Source: Moringa oleifera (lineage: Eukaryota > Streptophyta > Magnoliopsida > Brassicales > Moringaceae). From it: a DNA stretch of 64,000 bases. The position numbers were made by a program, and so were the translations under genes. The stretch spans positions 1,922,001 through 1,986,000 of the forward strand of contig JAJFZO010000168.1 of the NCBI GenBank assembly GCA_021397835.1, in the 5' to 3' direction. Below the pieces are notes generated by a model, which was not told the origin of the DNA, searched no databases, and worked only from the letters and a program-made list of their open reading frames with translations. Shown here piece after piece: positions 12,544-26,049 of the stretch (positions within the stretch are counted from its first letter, which is position 1; each line of letters opens with the position of its first letter).

Positions 12544-14511
12544 TCTTATAGTTTTGAAACTAGTTTGCTAGTGAATTGTTAACAAAAATTTCTGTGCTAA
12601 TCTATATTGGCATAATAATTACAACAAATCATTTTAAAACTTCTAGAGTCACTAATCTCTATGCAAATTTTTGTTACTATTTAATTCATATATTGGTGAT
12701 CTAAATGTTTTTTTTTTTAGGTAACCTATATATTACAATAATTATATATGTTACTATAAACTAATGCATCATATTCTCTCTAGTAATCTATCAATATATT
12801 TTTCAAATTACAAGACAATAGGTATATAATTTGAATTAATTTTTTTAATTATTTGATTAAGAGAATTTTTTAATTTAACTACCAATTACCTATATATATG
12901 TGTATACATATAATTGTTCATGCAATATACATTAACAAAATTTCTAAAACGAAACCACGGCTGATCATTCTAAAATGTATCAACCCATTAAATGGTAGAA
13001 AATTATGGTAAATGAAATAGCTAGAGAGGAGCTTACTTAATGGTTTAATTAATTTCTTTTTATATGTGTTTCTTTGAATTTATTTCTAAAAAACATTTGG
13101 ACATAGAAAACATGAAAAAGAAAAAAAACTTAATGTCATGAAAAATTAATATATATATATATATATATAATTCTCTGGATCGAGTTTATGCCCTAAGCTT
13201 TTTATCTTTTAATTTTATTTTTAATTTTCTAACGTGAGATGATTAAAATCATAACTCAGGAATCTTTTGTTAGTCAAAATTTGATTTATGTAAAGGCAGT
13301 CATCCACATTTCCTTGTCTACTTTATATAAATTAAATAACTGCGTTACCTTTGTAAAAATAATTATATGCTGTGTCATTTATAATTTAATTAATTAGATT
13401 TTACTTGCTTTGCAAAATTATCTATATTCATAAAATTATGGATATATATTGACTAGGTCAATTAGTTTCTCTTGGAAGCACATGTATTATATAATGCAGC
13501 ATGCTCAAGAAACGATGTCCATCCCACTTACTCATTCTGTTCATTGCTCAATATTATGAGCTTTCTGCCACAAAAACTGCAACAAGGTATGTAAAACTTA
13601 ATTAATTTACGACTCCGAAAATGAGTCACAAAATTAAATTCGCTGAGTACAAAAAGTAACCATATATATGGTCAATCTTAACTTGTAATATTTAAAAATC
13701 AAAGTTTTTTTTTCTTAGCATGATTCATGATAGAGAAGCATGATTTCATCTTGTAAAGCCAAATTGTTAAAATAATGGAAGAGATTATTCTTCTTCTAAT
13801 ATTAATGGCACAAGTTACTCTTTTTTCTTCATCGAGATATTCTGACTTGTCAAACCATGATGGGGTGTGGACTTAGAAAGTTCTCTTAAATCCTCTTATT
13901 GGGTGATTCCTACCTCTTTTTCTTCTTTGTTGGGCTCTTCTAATTGCTCGAATCCTTTGATTTGATTGGATCTCCTGCAGCCTTAGCTTTCAATGCTTTC
14001 CCACTTGCTTCCGAATTTGAATATATGATACTATGGACATGCCACCAACTCAATCTTATTTTTACTTATTTTAGTATCTCTCCAGCTCAGAGTTCCTATA
14101 AATAACCTTACTAAGTTGTTAGATTCTGTTTAATTAATATACGAAAACTAAATCACTCAATTTGAGTCATCAAGCAATCTAATATTGACATTTATTTATT
14201 TGCTGCGGTTATCATTTTAATGTTTTACTTGTAAAAATATTTTTCATTCAAAATAGACCCTTTTTCAAGTATTAGACCCACATCATCATATGGGCAATAT
14301 TCATATCAAGATGCAATGAAGTATCAAAGTTAGCTTCATCTTCTATATTATTAGAGCATCTGTCGATGACATTTAATTTGTGTTAATCGATGTGATGGCA
14401 TTGTCAATTAACATAATGTTGTTTTGATTTTGCAACCTATAGTAAATATTATCCGATATAAGTCTTAGAATGATTATAATTAGTGGAGTTAGAGTCTGAA
14501 TGGTCTGAAGT

Positions 14512-15311
14512 GGAAAGTTCAACAAAACCAAAGAGTGAGATTTCAATATTGTTTAGGTTAGTATAGTTTGTTCTTAAAGTGTCAAAAAAAAAAAAAAAAA
14601 AAAGGAAGAAAGAAATTAAAGATACATGTTTCTTTTATAAAGTACGTATAAGAGATAGTTTCTCATCATCTAGGAGTATTATCCTTAATATGCAAGCATT
14701 GAATTCAGGATATTCTTGATTTTTTTGTTGTGGATTTTGAAACTCTAAAGAAATAAAATTTTTCACGTGTCAAGTAGATTCTATCTCAAATAATAAAATC
14801 ACTTGTCTATGACCAAATTGATCATGTCAATTATATTTGACTAGTCTAATCTTACGTGATGTTCTCTAATTGAGGGAGAGGGTTGATTATTAAGTAACAT
14901 AGTTTATAATTTTAACATATATTCTACAAAATATAAAAAAGTAAAACTTACTCATGTTACCATAGTCTTATATATAGCTATAATGAAATCGTCATTTAGT
15001 CTTCATGAAGATCTTTGATCAAACCATGTATAATGCTGCATATGAGTATACAGACAACTATAACTTTCTGCTCTATGTTTTTAATTGCCCAGATGACCCT
15101 TTCTGTAAATAGATGCATATGAGTCATGTATTACATCGGATTGCACTTATTCTTTGACTAATAAGTGTAGTAGGCTGCTAACCACAACTCACTTGAAATG
15201 ATTTGGAAGATTAAAATTTAATTCAAACAAAATAATGTGAAGTCTTAAAAAAAAAAAAAAACTCATGATAACCTTAACTTATATATAATAATATTGACTT
15301 AATTATGTTAA
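14512..15311. other. Segment not shared between the two duplicated copies
   Basis: Alignment to the second copy breaks at about 14511 (62098) and resumes at gtaaacaat, 15312 (62809). The 800 bp here and the 710 bp there are unrelated to each other. This stretch is AT-rich with poly(A) tracts at 14584-14603 and near 15248. I see no gene in it. Confidence 0.7.
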
Positions 15312-15479
15312 GTAAACAATCTTATTTTGAATTTTGGTAGTCAATTGAGTAGGTTAAAGGATCTCTTTCTTGATCTTCTTAGTTATCTGGTTAGTATTAT
15401 AACATCAATCCTTCTACATTAACATTGTATTGGAATGTGAGAGTTTCTTCAACTATTCAAGAGAGAAAAATACGGGCAT

Positions 15480-17064
<1,585 letters not shown>

Positions 17065-17266
17065 AGGACGGAAACAAGGCTTTTCAGGGCTTGAATTGAT
17101 TGTTATAATATAGAAATTTTATTAGATTATGTCTTTGTTGAAATAAAGCAAATCACTGTTATGTAATTGTTATTCTATTCTTGTACTACATAGTTTTATT
17201 TAGATTATTTTAATTTACGTAGCTGTTTTACACACACTCCTCTCTCTCTCTCTCTCTATCTATGTG

Positions 17267-17298
<32 letters not shown>

Positions 17299-17879
17299 AA
17301 CACATATACATGTTCAAACATAACTTTGAACGTTTTGCCAAATGTAAACTTTAAATATTCCTGTAAGTTGTTGAATGTGCATCTTTTAAGCATCTAGAAA
17401 ACCTAGAGAGAAAAGTATTTTATTTGAATAAGTAAAACTTTGAGGAATTAAGATTTTTAGCTAATTTGATTTGTACAAAAATTTTTAATGAAAAGATAAA
17501 ATCATATTTTGGTAATTTACTATGCTAATATAAGAATAAAATAAATAAAGAAAATTTTAATCATGCATTTTAAGATAATTCAAATCAATAGAAAATTCTA
17601 ATCCTATCTTGAATACCCTAAAATTTTTTTTCATCAGTGAAATGAGTGAGCAATTCCAAGCCCCTTTTTTTTATATATATATCTTGTTTATTATTCTCTC
17701 TTGAAAACCAACAAAGCAAATCATTTAATTAAAATTTTAAAATTTTAATTCGTTGAATGCATTTTAATTAAATTAATGCAACAATAAATATTTAGTTTAG
17801 TAAATATATGTTCATTGAATTGTAAATTCAGTTTTTTAATTCACTTTTAAATAATTAAATTAAAAAAATACAAAAAAAA
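17065..17879. other. Intergenic, AT-rich, with (CT)n and (TA)n
   Basis: Spacer between BBE-a and the duplicated BBE-b block. It holds a possible poly(A) signal (17142-17147), a (CT)n tract at 17239-17257 and a (TA)n tract at 17273-17298. Nothing else is recognisable. Confidence 0.8.
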
Positions 17880-19223
17880 TTTAGTTGATTAAATATATAG
17901 TCATTGGACTAATTCATATACATTCAATTAATTAGATTGGTAAAACATAAAATGAATCTTTAGTTAATTAAATGTGTGTTCATTTAACTGTAAATACACT
18001 TGAATTTTATTAATTCATATACAAGTAATTAAATTGATAAAATATGATGCATTTTCTGTTAATTAAATACATGTTCATTAATAACTCAGTTTCAATTGAT
18101 TGAATTGTAAACATACTCTATAAATTGATATCTTATTAATTTATCGATTAATTAATACCTTATTTAATTAATATCCGTTGCATGATCCCAAAGCTATTAA
18201 TTTATAGAGGTGTCATAGGTTAAGACTTGTGCTTAACCATTGGAGGATGATATACACACCAAGCAGTCACAAAACATATATATATCCATGGACACTTAAA
18301 GACACGAGTGATCATATATAAATACAAATTTTGTGTTTATACAATTTTTTTATTTATATTTTCGTAATTGGGATTATATGTGCATGCTTATAGTTACATT
18401 CTAATTAAAAAAAATTAATCTATGAAATCAATGTCAATCTTGTTAAATCATGAGTGTCATCAACACCAGTACAATCCATAAAACTTTTTAATTACCAACA
18501 AACTATTTAGTAAAATATATATTGCACTGTCCAAAGTGATATAGATATAAATCTGGTGACTCTTTTGTATGGTTTCATTACTTTCCCTAGAAGTATCATT
18601 AATAAATTGGGTCATGTGGTTAGCAAATGACCTCATATTCTTTAAACTCAAATGCAAGCCCTAGAAAAGAATAAACTAAGGGCTGCCTTAATCTTAAATT
18701 TAATTAAGCATATCAAACTGAATAGTATTTATCTAGCTAGGCTTTTCAGCGGTGGATGCAAATCACATAAACAAGACTTTTATTTTTCAAATGTGAAGAA
18801 TGAAACTTTATTTGACTAAGCGATAATAGATTTCTAGAGGACCGGTGCCATGAGCGGCAGAAGAAGAATTGAACATTGATAAAGAAAAATCAAATATTGA
18901 ACTTATTATCTCTATTGAGATATATGAAAACTAATATAAGTATTATTGCCATACTGTCCAATATATGTTTGCTTAGAATTAATTAATGGCATACTTACCA
19001 ACACAAGGAGTATGGATGAGCTCTACTTTTAACAATTATATAAATTGTACTTGGTCTGAAAAAGCATAGACCAAAATGAGGAAACTAATGGCTACGTTGG
19101 AAGGGGTTATTGAAGTCTAAGAAAATCAAAGGATTGAGCAAGAAAATATAATATTCAAAAGTTTAGACTTAATTTTCTCCATGGCTATCTTCTATCAACT
19201 AATATTAATTGTTGTGTGTACGT

Positions 19224-19321
19224 CTTGAATATCTTAATGGTCATAGTTTGATTGGGTGACTTTTTCTTTGGTTGTTGAGGACTTTAAACAAGGCACTGTA
19301 CCAGTTTTACTAGTATATATA
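19224..19321 (+). promoter_or_regulatory. Conserved proximal promoter and TATA box of BBE-b
   Basis: The text from cttgaatatcttaatggtca (19224) to the TATA box tatatata (19314-19321) is nearly identical to 46535-46633 upstream of BBE-b'. The TATA box is about 60 bp before the ATG, which implies a 5' leader of roughly 30 nt. No other element is claimed. The conservation shows shared ancestry and suggests co-regulation, but does not prove it. Confidence 0.55.
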
Positions 19322-19382
19322 TGGACGAAGAGATCAACCAAGTGCATGCAAAAAAAGCCAGACAAACATGTACGTTCTCAAA

Positions 19383-20978
19383 ATGAAAGCTTCAAGCTCT
19401 GCACTATTCTCCATAGCTGCAATCCTGCTGTGTGTCTTTGTTCCACGAGCAACGGCACTTACCTCTGTTAATAATTTCCTAAAATGCCTCGTTGAGTATC
19501 CTCAGTCTTCGACGTCCATCTCTAAAGCCATATACACCCCAACCAACTCCTCTTTTCAATCTGTTTACGAGAAATATTTGCAGAATCTTAGGTTCCTTAC
19601 ACCTACAACCCCGAAGCCAGTAGCTATAGTGGCAGCCCTGAATGAATCCCATGTCCAGGCAACTGTGATATGTGCAAAACAACATGGATTGCAGATCAGG
19701 ATTCGAAGTGGTGGTCATGACTACGAAGGGCTTTCGTATATATCGGGTGTCCCGTTTGTCATCCTGGACATGTTTAACCTTCGATCCATTGATATTGATA
19801 TAGCCAGCGAGACTGCATGGGTCCAGTCAGGGGCGATCATTGGTGAACTTTATTACAGGATTGCTGAGAGGAGCCCTGTCCATGCATTCCCGAGTGGAGT
19901 TTGCTCCACTGTCGGTATCGGCGGCCACTTCAGCGGAGGTGGGTATGGAACCCTGATGAGAAAATACGGCCTGTCCATTGATAATATTATTGATGCAAAA
20001 CTAGTTGATGTGAGGGGTAGAATCCTTGACAGAAAGTCCATGGGGGAAGATTTGTTCTGGGCCATTAGAGGTAGTGGCGGAGCAAGCTTTGGGGTCATCC
20101 TCTCATGGAAGATCAAGCTGGTTCGTGTTCCACCCAAAGTGACAGTCTTCAGCGTGACAAGGACCTTGAACCAAAATGTCACTGATATTGTGTTTCAGTG
20201 GCAAAACGTAGCCCACAAACTACCCAAAGATCTTTTTATCAGAATCATGCCGGAAGTTGTGACAGGGAGCAGAGGTGAGAATACTGTCCAAGTTCTTTTC
20301 ATTGGTCTCTTTCTTGGACAAACCGACAATCTCATTCCATTGATGAACGAGAGATTGCCTAAACTGGGTTTGCTGGAAAATGATTGCATTGAAATGAGTT
20401 GGGTCAATTCAACTCTTTTCTGGTATGGTTCGCCTGCCGGAAACATATCTGCTTTGCTTGATAGGGATCCGCCAGAGAAGACCATTTTCAAAGCAAAGTC
20501 CGATTATGTGCAGAAGCCGATCTCAAAGGAAGACTTAGAAGTCATATGGAAGATGATGACCAAAATAGACCGGTTTTGGATGCAATGGAATCCATATGGA
20601 GGAAGAATGGATGAGATTAAGGAATCTGAAACTCCATTCCCTCACCGAGCAGGAAACATGTTCTTGATTCAGCACTTCGTGACATGGACTGAAGAAGGAG
20701 CAAACGCAAGCAACCGCTACATAAATCTGATGAGAGAGTTCTACAATGCCATGGCTCCATATGTGTCTAGCCGTCCAAGAGAGGCTTTCCTCAACTATAG
20801 AGATCTTGACATCGGCAGCAACCCTAGCAATCAAACTATCTTTGAAGCTGCCAAAGTTTACGGGACTAAATACTTCAAGGGTAACTTCCTCAGACTGTCA
20901 TCAGTGAAGGCAAAGGTAGATCCTGAAAATTTCTTCAAGAATGAACAGAGCATTCCTCCCCTTCCATCTCACAAGTGA
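19383..20978 (+). CDS. BBE-b: berberine bridge enzyme-like FAD-linked oxidoreductase, intact
   Basis: Single-exon gene of 531 aa, typical for plant BBE-like proteins (reticuline oxidase/THCA synthase-like). These secreted flavoproteins oxidise alcohols, carbohydrates, monolignols or alkaloids. Residues 1-25 look like a signal peptide (cleavage near ATA|LTS). The FAD-binding domain spans about 79-250 and the BBE domain about 470-528. Seen: bicovalent FAD attachment by His112 (SGGHDYEG) and Cys174 (GVCSTVGIGGH), Tyr188 in SGGGYG, NPYGGRM at 403-409, Gln430 in FLIQHF and Tyr472 in NYRD. Cys35 and Cys97 could form the usual N-terminal disulfide. There are seven N-glycosylation sequons (N55, N87, N265, N342, N354, N441, N483). 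The gatekeeper position Cys+3 is Val177, which in the family favours reaction with oxygen. Ala168 replaces the usual Gly of HGFP. The ATG at 19383 starts a good signal peptide; an in-frame ATG at 19368 would add five residues. The substrate is unknown. Confidence 0.93.
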   Translation: MKASSSALFSIAAILLCVFVPRATALTSVNNFLKCLVEYPQSSTSISKAIYTPTNSSFQSVYEKYLQNLRFLTPTTPKPVAIVAALNESHVQATVICAKQHGLQIRIRSGGHDYEGLSYISGVPFVILDMFNLRSIDIDIASETAWVQSGAIIGELYYRIAERSPVHAFPSGVCSTVGIGGHFSGGGYGTLMRKYGLSIDNIIDAKLVDVRGRILDRKSMGEDLFWAIRGSGGASFGVILSWKIKLVRVPPKVTVFSVTRTLNQNVTDIVFQWQNVAHKLPKDLFIRIMPEVVTGSRGENTVQVLFIGLFLGQTDNLIPLMNERLPKLGLLENDCIEMSWVNSTLFWYGSPAGNISALLDRDPPEKTIFKAKSDYVQKPISKEDLEVIWKMMTKIDRFWMQWNPYGGRMDEIKESETPFPHRAGNMFLIQHFVTWTEEGANASNRYINLMREFYNAMAPYVSSRPREAFLNYRDLDIGSNPSNQTIFEAAKVYGTKYFKGNFLRLSSVKAKVDPENFFKNEQSIPPLPSHK

Positions 20979-21035
20979 TTATCAGGAAGATCATTATTTA
21001 TGTGGTAACATCTTTGTTTGAATTCTATGATGATT

Positions 21036-21041
21036 AATAAA
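21036..21041 (+). terminator. Putative polyadenylation signal of BBE-b
   Basis: AATAAA 58 bp after the stop codon, in a 3' flank that is almost unchanged downstream of BBE-b' (48344-48349). Confidence 0.6.
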
Positions 21042-21530
21042 TATGGTTTCCTGTTTCCCTCTGAGAAGAGAAAACCCTGCTTATTAGACTGTATCTCTCC
21101 ATGTGTAACTAAATAATTTCTTGTATGAAATTTTCTTCAAATCCTCGAGTTCCATAAAGCAGTAAATTAGCTCATTTATTGCGTTTGCTCAATCATGAGA
21201 AATATTAATCTATTTGACTATTAAAGAATGCTGATCCACAACATATATCCAGCAGGTGGATAATCCAAACTGGAGAATGCTGAGAAATAATATCAGCAAG
21301 TGTGATAAAAAATGTAGGGTAGGACACAAATCAACATTGACTTTTATGTATATGTCTTAAATAAATATTTAAGATATAGTAGAGTTTTAATTTGCAACAA
21401 TTAGTTCGTCTAGGAACTGAAACTGTGAATAGTTAAGCAATTAATGGCTTCATAAAAAGTGATTTGCAGAATATAATGATTATATATGGACTGAAGATTA
21501 GTCCCCCATATTGACAAAATAGAGAGAATA

Positions 21531-21563
21531 TGTATATATATGTATGTATATATATATATATAT
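21531..21563. repeat. (TA)n microsatellite
   Basis: Interrupted (TA)n in the 3' flank of BBE-b. The counterpart lies at 48826-48855 after BBE-b'. Confidence 0.9.
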
Positions 21564-22439
21564 CAGCTTTTTAATAATTGTTATTTAATAGTATTGTCCA
21601 GAATTATGGTTTTAAGAGTGAATTAACAAGCTAGAAGCCTTGAATGCTACAAATGTCATTACTAATTATACAATTTAAGATAAGATTTGTTTCTTTTAGT
21701 CTCTTGAATATTCAAAGAGAGCACTATTTAAAAAACATTGCAAAAAATAATAAGGAAATCCAGTAAACAGTGAGATGAAAGGTAAATAAATATAAGTTGG
21801 ATGAAGACTTTGAAGATTTCTGTTCTTAGTTATTTATTTATTTTTTAATGTATTAGTGCTCCCTAGTTTCCTTCTCTGTCATAATATAGAGGTTGATGAA
21901 AAACAAAGCTCGAAAGAGGGATACCTGACTTAAAATAGGCATTGATAAATGATTACATAAGTAAACCACAATGTTAAAACGCTTCAAACACGAAACATTT
22001 GGGTAAGGAGCATGGAAAAAAGCAAAGAGATGCCTATTACGTACAAGAAAACTATTTGTCCATGTGTGAATGTGAAAGGCAACAAGAGATGCCAGCTAAA
22101 GCTAGTGAGCTTCGAATCTTTTGAATAGCAAATATAATTTAACTGATTTGACAAGCATAAGATAATTCATCTTAATCAACCAAAATTATCAAGAAAGGGA
22201 CATAAAACACTAAATCACAACGAAGTACCTTAAATTATACTGAAAATATTACCATTTTTACTTTTGATAAAGCATATATCACTAATTTCAATTTCAATTT
22301 CTTATACAATGTTAGAGGATTAATGTAGACTATTTGGGTAATTTCTAGATGGCATATTGGAGTTTCTAAGAGCCTCATTCATGTATTTGGTTTTTTGATG
22401 TACCTTCAGTACTCTTGATTCATATATCCTCATAGTGAA

Positions 22440-23099
22440 TTTAATTATTATTATCACCACATAAGCACAACGCCAAGCAACCGATTTTTTTTTTTTTTAA
22501 TTTTCAATTGACATAAAAGATCGAGTCGCCATAATCATGATAAGTGTGATTGGTCATCTACGTACGGCCTATTCAATTTAGTCATTCTTAGGTTTATGTT
22601 TGGATTACTAAAATGGTAAATTTGATTTGTGAAATTAAAGTTAAATTTGAGAGTCAGTTAAAAGTCGAAAAGGTATTAACACTTCACTATTTCCGTTTTA
22701 AAAATGATCACAAATCTAAATTATGTGTTATAAAATGTTATTTATATATACCTTAAAAATATTTGTTATAATATAAAGAAAGACAGCCATTACTGTCAAT
22801 CCTTTTCAATTTATTATAGTTTGAGAATTTATCATTATTTGATATTTTCATGAAATTTAGCTATTATTATAGTATACAAAAATATCAAAAAAATTTCTCT
22901 TCTCAAGCATATAGATAAAATGATCATTATCTTATTTTTAAATAATTTTTATTACTTAAAAAATATTTTAAAACTCTAATATTATTATTGAAAATTAACA
23001 ATATATGCGTATATCACAAGAAACTTTGCCATTACAAATATTTCTTGATTTACTTATTATCATAAATACTATATTTGTATCCATAACATTTACAAAAAA

Positions 23100-23139
<40 letters not shown>

Positions 23140-23270
23140 CAAAGTGTTAATTTAAATTTTTGTCATGACGAATAATTTAAATTATTTCCTCTTACCTTAA
23201 GAATTTTAAAAAAATATTATCATTATGATAAACTTCTATATTCTGTCATTAGAGTTCTAATACACTAAAT
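22440..23270 (-). repeat. LTR-like repeat, 3' LTR candidate
   Basis: Matches 34965-35810 in the same orientation, with shared blocks such as tttagtcattcttaggttta and aggtattaacac (aggtattagcac in the other copy). It includes a (TA)n tract at 23104-23138 and is followed by strong polypyrimidine runs at 23435-23570, which on the minus strand would be polypurine next to the 3' LTR. The two copies flank the gag-pol relic, as LTRs should. The ends are not defined to the base. Confidence 0.6.
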
Positions 23271-23994
23271 TTAATGATATCCTATAAATGTATGGATAAA
23301 AATAAAATAAAATAATATAAAAAATAAAAATTTCAAAATAAATCAAATCAAAATCAATATTGTAAATTTGAAACTAAACTAGATAACAAATATATACCTT
23401 CTTGTTTTTTATTTTTGGATAATATTTTTTATATTTTTATTTATATTCTTTTTTCCTTTCGTTTTTTTCCTCTTTTGTTTTCCTCCTCGGTAAAATAAAA
23501 TGATAGCCCCTTTTTTTTTCTTTTTTTTTTTTTTTTCCCTTTTCTTCCTTCTTCTTGGTAATCATGGTTGTCTCATTATTCTTTCCTTTTAGATATCTAG
23601 AGATGGGATTAGTTGAATCGGCTTTCTTCTTTAAATTCTTCTCCATTACCTTCTTTGCTTCTCCTTCTTCTTCGATGTCTCTCCTCCTGCTCCAGCAACT
23701 CCTTTCACCCTATTTTTATACTTGTTTAAGGGGTCTTGACAATCATTGGTCTCCACACAAATAGCTAATGGTCACCCTGATTTTAGGGGATTGATATCTC
23801 ATTTGTTGGAAGTTAGCTAGCAGGCCGGGCAGAGTTGGCAGGTAGGTGCTCTGTACCTACCTTGCTTCCTTTCTCATTCCTTGTTTTCTCTTATTTTTAG
23901 TTGTCTACAGCTACCCTCTCTTTTTATGTCTTTTTCTATGAAGGAAGACATGCAAATGCATAGACAACATTTTTGAAATGAGAGAATAGAATTT

Positions 23995-24575
23995 TCAAAT
24001 TTATGACTAAGCTTGACTAAATTACGGTATAGTCCAATAGATTCGATTTAACATAACAAAAAGTAATTTTCAAAACAATGACTTAGCTTGACTAAACTAT
24101 GACCTATTAAAATAACTTTGATTTAACAAACAATAAGCTTGTAGGATTGCAACCTTGTTTGATTAGGTTATGACCTACTAAGATAGGTTTAATTTAACAT
24201 AATGAAAAATAAACCTTTAAAACTATAACCTAGCTTGACTAGGCCATGAGTTATTAGGATAAGTTCGATTTATCAAACAATAAACTTTTAGCATTATGAC
24301 CTAATTTACCTAGGCTATGACTTACTGGGATAGGTTAGATTTAACACAACAAAAGTAAACCTTTAGAACCATGGCCTACCTTGACTATCCTATGAATTAT
24401 TGAAATAAGTTTGATTTAACATGACAAAATAAATCTATAAAATTATTACCTAACTTGACTAGAATACAACTTATTAGGATAGGTTCGATTTAATGCAATA
24501 GATAATAAGCATCTAGAATTATGACCTAGCTTTGCTCTGGGCTACAACTTACTGGGATAGGTTCACTTTAAATGA
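23995..24575 (-). repeat. ~74-bp minisatellite, 8 copies, in retrotransposon 3'UTR
   Basis: Eight imperfect copies of a unit containing atgacctagcttgactagg...ggataggttcgatttaac. The start motif lies near 24003, 24079, 24149, 24225, 24296, 24371, 24445 and 24521, so the period is 70-76 bp. It lies between integrase and the 3' LTR candidate, which is where Tat and Ogre elements commonly carry tandem repeats. Bases 24576-26040 beyond it hold AT-rich 3'UTR-like sequence with no recognised domain. Confidence 0.85.
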
Positions 24576-26049
24576 GACTAAAGCTAGGGTGACTGAAATA
24601 ATTTGATTTGATTAGGTTTGTTTCATTGATAATTACCATGGGTATTTGCATGAGATGTTCATAATGTTGGAAAAATGATTTGATTGATATTTTTTCATAT
24701 TATATGTAATGGATGTGATGCAAATATGCATGAGAAACGTGTATGCAATTTATGGTCTTATATGATATATGACTTCTGATGAATGGCAAAAGGAAGCTCC
24801 CATTTTTATTTTTATTTTTTGAGATAACAAAATTTGAGTCATTTTGGGAACAAGGTGAATAAATTTTTTACTTATGCAAGTGAAGTTTTGTTGTCATTAT
24901 AGATTTTTCAAACTAGAAAATCATAACTCAGAGACAATAAAGTCAAGACATCTTGAGTTCCATCCTCTTTTCTTGGCCTTCTTCCTATGATACTTCCTTT
25001 TAAAGTATAACATTTTCATTTTCATTGTATTAGAAGCCCATTATGAATTGTTGTTGCTTGAGCTTTCATCGTCAAAATATTTCTTCATGTTGTTTATGTT
25101 CTTCTACTTCATCCAAATTGCTTTATGTGACACAGTTGTATTTTGGTTGTGACAAAAAATCTTGCTAGGTGAAATCATGGCATGTGAGTTTTCGTAAACT
25201 TTCTTGATGTGCTTTGAATTTCCATTGTCTCTCCTTTCTCTCTTTCCCTCTCTCTTTGCTTCTTTCTTTTATTTTTTATTTTTTTCTTTCTTTTTTTTGA
25301 AGTAATGCACTTCATTATTGTAAGAGCCCAATTCACCATTACTTAAGTACTCATTTGACATGATAGCATGCACAAGTAAGATTCTATGAAAATGAAAAGA
25401 AAAAATAAGGAAAAAATGATCAATATTTATTTGTTTAGACAATGTAGAAGAGGAAGACTTATCATTTTGGACAAAAAGTACATTTCATATTAGAAATGGA
25501 TATGCATACTGCATTGGACTTGTGGTAGCAAAAAAGACAAAAGGCTACATGGTATGGCTTGAAAAGATGATTATGTTTCTCTAAACAATGTTAGAAGATA
25601 AACAAAATAACTTCTCAAGATCTTTTGAATACCTTTATGAGTAGCACATTCTCTTTCTTTTTCTTTTTTTTTTTTTTTTTGACTGTTGGTTTGTCTTTTT
25701 GTAGTTTTTGTAAATTTTAAGGCAAAGAATTTCTTCATAACATTTGAGTTTATTGGATTAGGTAGTTCATATTCATTCATGTTTGAAAAGATCAATGCAC
25801 CACTAGAGCATATTTTCTTGACCACCTTCATAATTAGGAGTCCACTTCCCATGATGGTTCTTTAGAATGGTTAATCATTTTTAGAAATAGATCTCCATCT
25901 TGATAACAATGATGGTGAACTTTCTTATCATAAGCCTTATTAGTCTTTCGTGACAAAGTTGCCTTCTATACAATGTCGTCAATCTTTGTTCCTTAATGAA
26001 ATTCAACTACACATATCGAGCTTAAATTTCTACTTTTTCTAACTTTGTC

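Larger units (their letters stand above)
4245..14511. repeat. Segmental duplication, copy 1 (partner 51601-62098)
   Basis: The two segments are collinear and in the same orientation from tcacagagataacactaag (4245 and 51601) to tctgaatggt (about 14505 and 62092), with many substitutions and small indels (roughly 90% identity by eye). There is no intact gene. Bases 4245-9200 are AT-rich text with many short blocks of former coding look but stops in all frames, possibly an old retroelement that I could not identify. Bases 9200-10180 and 11800-14511 are very AT-rich and hold only simple repeats, including (TA)n at 12511-12544 and 13149-13169. Confidence 0.9.
17880..22262. repeat. Duplicated BBE-b block, copy 1 (partner 45210-49578)
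   Basis: The two ~4.4 kb blocks align in the same orientation from ttagttaattaaatat-like text (17880 and 45210) to the tail around cgaagtac...aatattaacattttta (22262 and 49578). Each contains one intact BBE-like gene, about 1.5 kb of 5' flank and about 1.3 kb of 3' flank. Outside these limits the flanks are unrelated. Confidence 0.9.
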
